Positions 63,232 to 64,000 of a DNA stretch of 64,000 nt are shown here, in pieces. Below the pieces are notes generated by a model. It was not told the DNA's origin and did not search any database. It saw nothing but the letters and a program-made list of their open reading frames with translations. The DNA lies in NCBI RefSeq assembly GCF_016124325.1, contig NZ_WGNY01000003.1, positions 1 through 64,000 on the forward strand. The letters run 5' to 3'. Each line of letters starts with the position of its first letter. Positions within the stretch are counted from its first letter, which is position 1. This DNA is from Phenylobacterium sp. GTDB lineage: Bacteria > Pseudomonadota > Alphaproteobacteria > Caulobacterales > Caulobacteraceae. A program made the position numbers and the translations under genes.

Positions 63232-64000
63232 TTGAGCGAGCGTATGGGCAGTTTCGGCTTGCGGGCGCGCGTGGGGCGACGCCTGGTTCTCGCCGCGATC
63301 ACGCCCCTGGTTCTCGTCGTGTCGGCGCAGGCCCAGCAGCCGGCGGCCGCGCCGTCGGCGACGCCGCCATCCGCCAACGCCCCGGCGCTTCCCCTGCCGC
63401 CGCCCGCCGTCCCGCCGCTCACCGCCGAGCAGGCGCAGACGGCCCTGGCCGTCCTGCGCGCGGCCGACCAGCACGGCCTGCAGCCCGCCGCCTACCTGCC
63501 CAAGGGGCTCACCGAGGACGCGGCGCTCACGCCGGCCCAGATGGCGGCGCTGGCCGACGGCCTCGCCCGCTATGCCCATGACATCCATGTGGGGCGGCTC
63601 GCCCCGGCGCGGTTCCCTTCGCTCTGGGCCGTGCGGCCGGCGCCCTACGATCCGGCGCCCGACCTGGCCCGCGCCCTGCTGGAGGGCCGCCTCCAGGCCT
63701 GGCTCGACGGCCTGCCGCCGCAGTACGCCGGCTACTACGGGCTGAAGACCGGCCTCGCGCACTATCGCGACCTCGCCGCCGCCGGGGGCTGGGAGCCCAT
63801 CGCCTCGGGCCCGAAGCTGGATCTCGGCGTCACCGACCCGCGCGTCGTCGCCCTGCGCGCCCGGCTCGCGGTGGAGGACGCCGACGTCGCGGTGGAGGGC
63901 GAGGAGTTCGACGAGGCGCTTGAGGCCGCCGTCCAGCGCGCCCAGCGCCGGTATGGCCTGAAGCCCGACGGCGTGGTCGGCCCGGGCACGCTGCGCGAGC
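63232..64000 (+). CDS. L,D-transpeptidase (YcbB/LdtD type), cut by window edge
   Basis: The first 256 codons of an exported peptidoglycan-modifying enzyme, missing from the ORF track because the stop lies outside. It has a signal peptide (about residues 12-35: RLVLAAITPLVLVVSAQAQQ), a Pro/Ala-rich linker, a helical scaffold domain (ALARYAHDIHVGRLAPARF-like, ALLEGRLQAWLDGLPPQYAGY), and a peptidoglycan-binding repeat (TDPRVVALRARL, FDEALEAAVQRAQRRYG, PDGVVGPGTLRE). This order is that of YcbB/LdtD; the catalytic Cys domain would be further right. TTG 63232 has GAGGGG at 6-7 bases; ATG 63244 is the alternative start. Confidence 0.85.
   Translation, partial: MSERMGSFGLRARVGRRLVLAAITPLVLVVSAQAQQPAAAPSATPPSANAPALPLPPPAVPPLTAEQAQTALAVLRAADQHGLQPAAYLPKGLTEDAALTPAQMAALADGLARYAHDIHVGRLAPARFPSLWAVRPAPYDPAPDLARALLEGRLQAWLDGLPPQYAGYYGLKTGLAHYRDLAAAGGWEPIASGPKLDLGVTDPRVVALRARLAVEDADVAVEGEEFDEALEAAVQRAQRRYGLKPDGVVGPGTLRE

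Overview
The window is a very G+C-rich alphaproteobacterial chromosome segment. It most resembles the Caulobacteraceae (Caulobacter / Phenylobacterium / Brevundimonas group). The pointers are a DivJ-like and a PleC-like kinase, a MucR/Ros regulator, a TTAA-N7-TTAA CtrA box, GANTC sites near starts, direct-repeat LexA boxes (GTTC-N7-GTTC), DUF1491, and an efp/epmA/epmB set. Long antisense ORFs are everywhere because of the G+C content; nearly all are shadows. I found no rRNA, tRNA or CRISPR array.

Layout. 1-3.4 kb: an SOS-type promoter driving a truncated minus-strand gene, then a TetR-type operator and a three-gene SDR / hypothetical / TetR operon, then a repeat-rich gap holding a DUF559-like remnant. 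3.4-8.6 kb: enoyl-CoA hydratase, MucR, a PAS_5 protein, sufE, a soluble histidine kinase, and divergently a DivJ-like membrane kinase. 8.6-13.7 kb: an accessory defence island with visibly lower G+C and different codon use. It holds a Septu-like pair (AAA ATPase plus HNH nuclease), an unknown gene behind a LexA box, and divergently an RHH regulator, a C5-cytosine methyltransferase and a GIY-YIG nuclease (a type II R-M unit). 13.9-24 kb: a periplasmic protein, DUF1491, polysaccharide deacetylase, LLM oxidoreductase, prfC, a CtrA-boxed helical-repeat protein, a TonB-C-like protein, and an NMT1/THI5-type ABC importer. 24-33 kb: a 600-base gap with a strong hairpin, the ABC-F protein Uup, a YcgN-like protein, a DUF805 protein with a LexA box, a DnaJ/CbpA-like chaperone, a PepSY-like protein with a PhoP/PhoQ-like pair, an unknown 455-residue protein, and ccmE. 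33.4-42.2 kb: a DegP protease, a second two-component pair split by a repeat element, glnE, and an EF-hand / ECF sigma / anti-sigma / periplasmic-sensor operon. 42-57.8 kb: a PleC-like kinase, pepN, two acyl-CoA dehydrogenases, a glycosyltransferase, an MFS carrier, an amidase, a receiver protein and a tricorn-like protease. 57.9-64 kb: efp, epmA, a CHASE hybrid kinase, epmB, and the start of an L,D-transpeptidase cut by the window edge.

How it works together. Signal transduction dominates: six histidine kinases and three response regulators in 64 kb. The defence island is the most novel region. An RHH protein has a twin-palindrome operator at its own start codon, and the gene transcribed away from it carries a textbook LexA box, which suggests restriction-modification and the SOS response are wired together at one intergenic switch. 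Several repeat families (REP/BIME-like) punctuate the intergenic spaces, once inside a two-component operon.
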